A DNA stretch of 64,000 nucleotides, from positions 974,501-1,038,500 of the forward strand of contig NZ_CP136684.1 in assembly GCF_032921865.1 (NCBI RefSeq), read 5' to 3'. Within the stretch, counting starts at the first letter, position 1, and every line of letters begins with the position of its first letter. Below, in pieces: positions 62,357-64,000 of the stretch. The notes under the pieces are model-generated. The model was not told the origin of the DNA and searched no databases. It saw only the letters and a program-made list of their open reading frames with translations. Origin of the DNA: Thalassospira lucentensis. GTDB taxonomy: Bacteria; Pseudomonadota; Alphaproteobacteria; Rhodospirillales; Thalassospiraceae. Position numbers and translations under genes: made by a program.

Positions 62357-62513
62357 ACTTTGTCGCGGCCAGTGCCTTTTCACCATGCGGAAAATCTCGA
62401 CTTTGAACAATGCAACCCAAAGGTTCGAAAACTGCGATCAGGCGCAGACTTTTGATGCTTTTATGATATTGTCCGGCCCGAAAAATTTTCCTGTATCCGA
62501 GACTGTTGCGCCC

Positions 62514-63917
62514 ATGCCGAAAATCAATCTTCGACTAAAGTTTTTGCTGCTGTCGATCCTGCCACTGGTTCTGGCGGCTGCGGCAATCTCGTATCTGGTG
62601 TTTGCACAGGCCGAACGACTGGCCGAAGCCGAAATCAGAACGTTCGAGCGCAACATCCTTGAAGCCCGCAAGGAAGAGCTTAAAAGCTATCTTGAACTCG
62701 CCCTTGCCTCGATCGATCACATCTATTCGGTCGCAAGCCCTTTGGATGCGGTTTCCAAGGAACGGGTCAAAAGCATCATCGAAGACCTGTCCTATGGCGA
62801 GGATGGCTATTTCTTTATCTATGACCGCGATGGCACTGCCCTTGTCGATCCGCCCCAACCGTGGCGACTGGGGCGGACATACTGGAACCTGCGCGATCTG
62901 AACGGGAATTCCGTCATTCAGGCGCTGATTTTCAATGCCGAAAAGGGGGGCGACTTCCTGCGCCATGTCTGGGAAAAACCATCGACCGGCGAGCCTGCCG
63001 AAAAAATCGCCTATTCCCTGATGCTGGATAAATGGGGCTGGATGATCGGCACCGGGATTTATATCGATGACATTTCCGAACAGGTGAAGGAAATCGAGAC
63101 CGAGGTATCATCCCACATCCGTGACACGACCATATCAATTGTCGGAATCACCATTCTGGCGGTTTTGCTGGTTGGCATTTCGGGCACCGTAGTCACGCTT
63201 TCAGAACGCAAACTTGCCGATTCCAAGCTAAAGGAACTGACCCATCGGGTTGTCGACGTTCAGGAACAGGAACGTTTGCGGGTGTCGCGCGAACTGCATG
63301 ACGGCATCAGCCAGATCCTTGTTTCCGTCAAATATTCGGTCGAAACCGCCATCGCACGATTGGGGCCGGAAAAGAATGCCGCGACCGAACCGATGGAAAA
63401 GGCCGCCAAACGTTTGCAGGATGCCATTCACGAGGTCCGTCGCATATCGCGCGACCTGCGCCCGGCGGTTCTGGATGATCTGGGCCTGCGTCCGGCGATT
63501 GAAAGCATGTGCAAGGAATTGGCAGACCGGTCCGACATGCAGATTGATGTCAAATCGGATAACATTGATGTTGTTCTTGATATCGCAAAAAAGACGACCC
63601 TGTATCGCGTCTTGCAGGAAACCCTGACCAATATCGAACGCCACGCCGATGCCACGCATATCAAGGTCACGATCCGCCGCGAAGGCCAGAGTGTCGTGAT
63701 GAAAATCATCGATAACGGTGTCGGGTTTGAAACCAACCGTTATATTCGAAATCGCGATCCGCGTGCCGGGATCGGACTTCGCAATATGCGCGAACGCATG
63801 GAATTCCATGGTGGCGGCATGACCGTCAAATCCGAACCGGACGATGGCACAACCATCACAGCCTATATTCCGGTTTCGCGTGATAATGATCTACCCGTCA
63901 CCGCCATCACCGGCTAA
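62514..63917 (+). CDS. Cache-domain sensor histidine kinase, NarL/DegS type
   Basis: 467 residues. Membrane helix near residue 15 (FLLLSILPLVLAAAAISYLVF), a periplasmic single-Cache domain (about 35-195; GYFFIYDRDGTALVDP, WGWMIGTGIYIDDI), second helix (ISIVGITILAVLLVGISGTVV), then HisKA_3 with phospho-His in SRELHDGISQ and an HATPase (TNIERHADATHI, GIGLRNMRERM). Cache domains of this kind bind small organic acids. Start 62514 (MPKINLR) begins the family sequence but has a weak ribosome site; the frame is open from 62340. Confidence 0.88.
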   Translation: MPKINLRLKFLLLSILPLVLAAAAISYLVFAQAERLAEAEIRTFERNILEARKEELKSYLELALASIDHIYSVASPLDAVSKERVKSIIEDLSYGEDGYFFIYDRDGTALVDPPQPWRLGRTYWNLRDLNGNSVIQALIFNAEKGGDFLRHVWEKPSTGEPAEKIAYSLMLDKWGWMIGTGIYIDDISEQVKEIETEVSSHIRDTTISIVGITILAVLLVGISGTVVTLSERKLADSKLKELTHRVVDVQEQERLRVSRELHDGISQILVSVKYSVETAIARLGPEKNAATEPMEKAAKRLQDAIHEVRRISRDLRPAVLDDLGLRPAIESMCKELADRSDMQIDVKSDNIDVVLDIAKKTTLYRVLQETLTNIERHADATHIKVTIRREGQSVVMKIIDNGVGFETNRYIRNRDPRAGIGLRNMRERMEFHGGGMTVKSEPDDGTTITAYIPVSRDNDLPVTAITG

Positions 63918-63977
63918 GGTGACATCAGATGTTTCGGCCCAGATGTTTCCGTAATGTGACAGAGAACTGAATTGACC

Positions 63978-64000
63978 ATGAGCAGCGCAAATATCTCCTA
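63978..64000 (+). CDS. Start of next gene, possibly the partner response regulator (truncated by window end)
   Basis: An ATG 60 bases after the kinase stop opens a frame reading MSSANIS to the window edge. NarL-type kinases are usually followed by their LuxR-type response regulator, so that is the guess; too little sequence is visible to test it. Confidence 0.35.

Larger units (their letters stand above)
62080..62513. promoter_or_regulatory. Divergent pyc / histidine kinase control region
   Basis: Apart from the operator and pyc promoter described separately, I see no gene here. The pyc leader should be about 210 bases long. No clear promoter for the kinase was recognised. Confidence 0.5.

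Noticed and set aside
1-64000. tRNA, rRNA, insertion sequences, integrases or prophage genes
   Set aside because: None recognised. The gene content is core metabolism with uniform composition, and no terminal repeats or transposase motifs were seen.

Overview
The window is a 64 kb piece of an alphaproteobacterial chromosome. High-GC coding DNA, the extended PstC/PstA pair, the zinc-ribbon/DUF3426 gene beside ftsEX, the TIGR02302 (DUF4175) protein, the PTR1-like reductase beside folB and a probable (2S)-methylsuccinyl-CoA dehydrogenase all point to Rhodospirillales, most likely a Thalassospira-like marine heterotroph. That genus is an inference from remembered protein families, not a search result. 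No rRNA, tRNA, insertion sequence, prophage or CRISPR array was seen, and gene density is high.

Left third (1-23 kb). After a 5'-truncated acyl-CoA dehydrogenase and a soluble chemoreceptor with a PilZ domain come a divergent SAH-hydrolase-like protein and a Nu-class glutathione transferase. Positions 6.2-12.1 kb hold a cyanate module: cynA-cynB-cynD-cynS (minus strand), a consensus sigma-54 promoter (9980-9995), three palindromic upstream sites (10066-10118) and a divergent sigma-54 activator. Then follow a twin-TM protein, a cobalamin adenosyltransferase, etfB-etfA-hbd, xylB, rbsK, a TlpA-like thioredoxin, and the translationally coupled argH-lptM-lysA set. The 1.36 kb after lysA has no convincing gene; it carries degenerate tandem repeats of about 107 bp and a possible small RNA.

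Middle (23-45 kb). TIGR02302 protein, zinc-ribbon protein, ftsEX with a CtrA-like site upstream, a DUF218 protein, plsC, two DMT exporters with chaC, an aromatic amino-acid cluster (chorismate mutase, hisC-like aminotransferase, prephenate dehydrogenase), divergent metX-metW, an unrecognised lipoprotein/small-protein pair, and uvrC-pgsA-moaE. An AT-rich gap (42543-42981) with DnaA-box-like sequences separates uvrC from folB and a pteridine-reductase-like SDR. A Ca2+/cation antiporter follows.

Right third (45-64 kb). A Kef-type K+/H+ antiporter, then the phosphate regulon pstS-pstC-pstA-pstB-phoU-phoB, with a candidate Pho box upstream and an intrinsic terminator after pstS. A small unknown helical protein is followed by an operon in which pyruvate carboxylase leads into glcD-glcE-glcF. 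This operon has a strong sigma-70-like promoter next to a perfect PdhR/LldR/GlcC-type (GntR-FadR family) palindrome. A divergent single-Cache NarL-type histidine kinase and the first codons of its probable partner close the window.

Most functional calls rest on recognisable motifs. Regulatory sites were found by eye; none was scored statistically.
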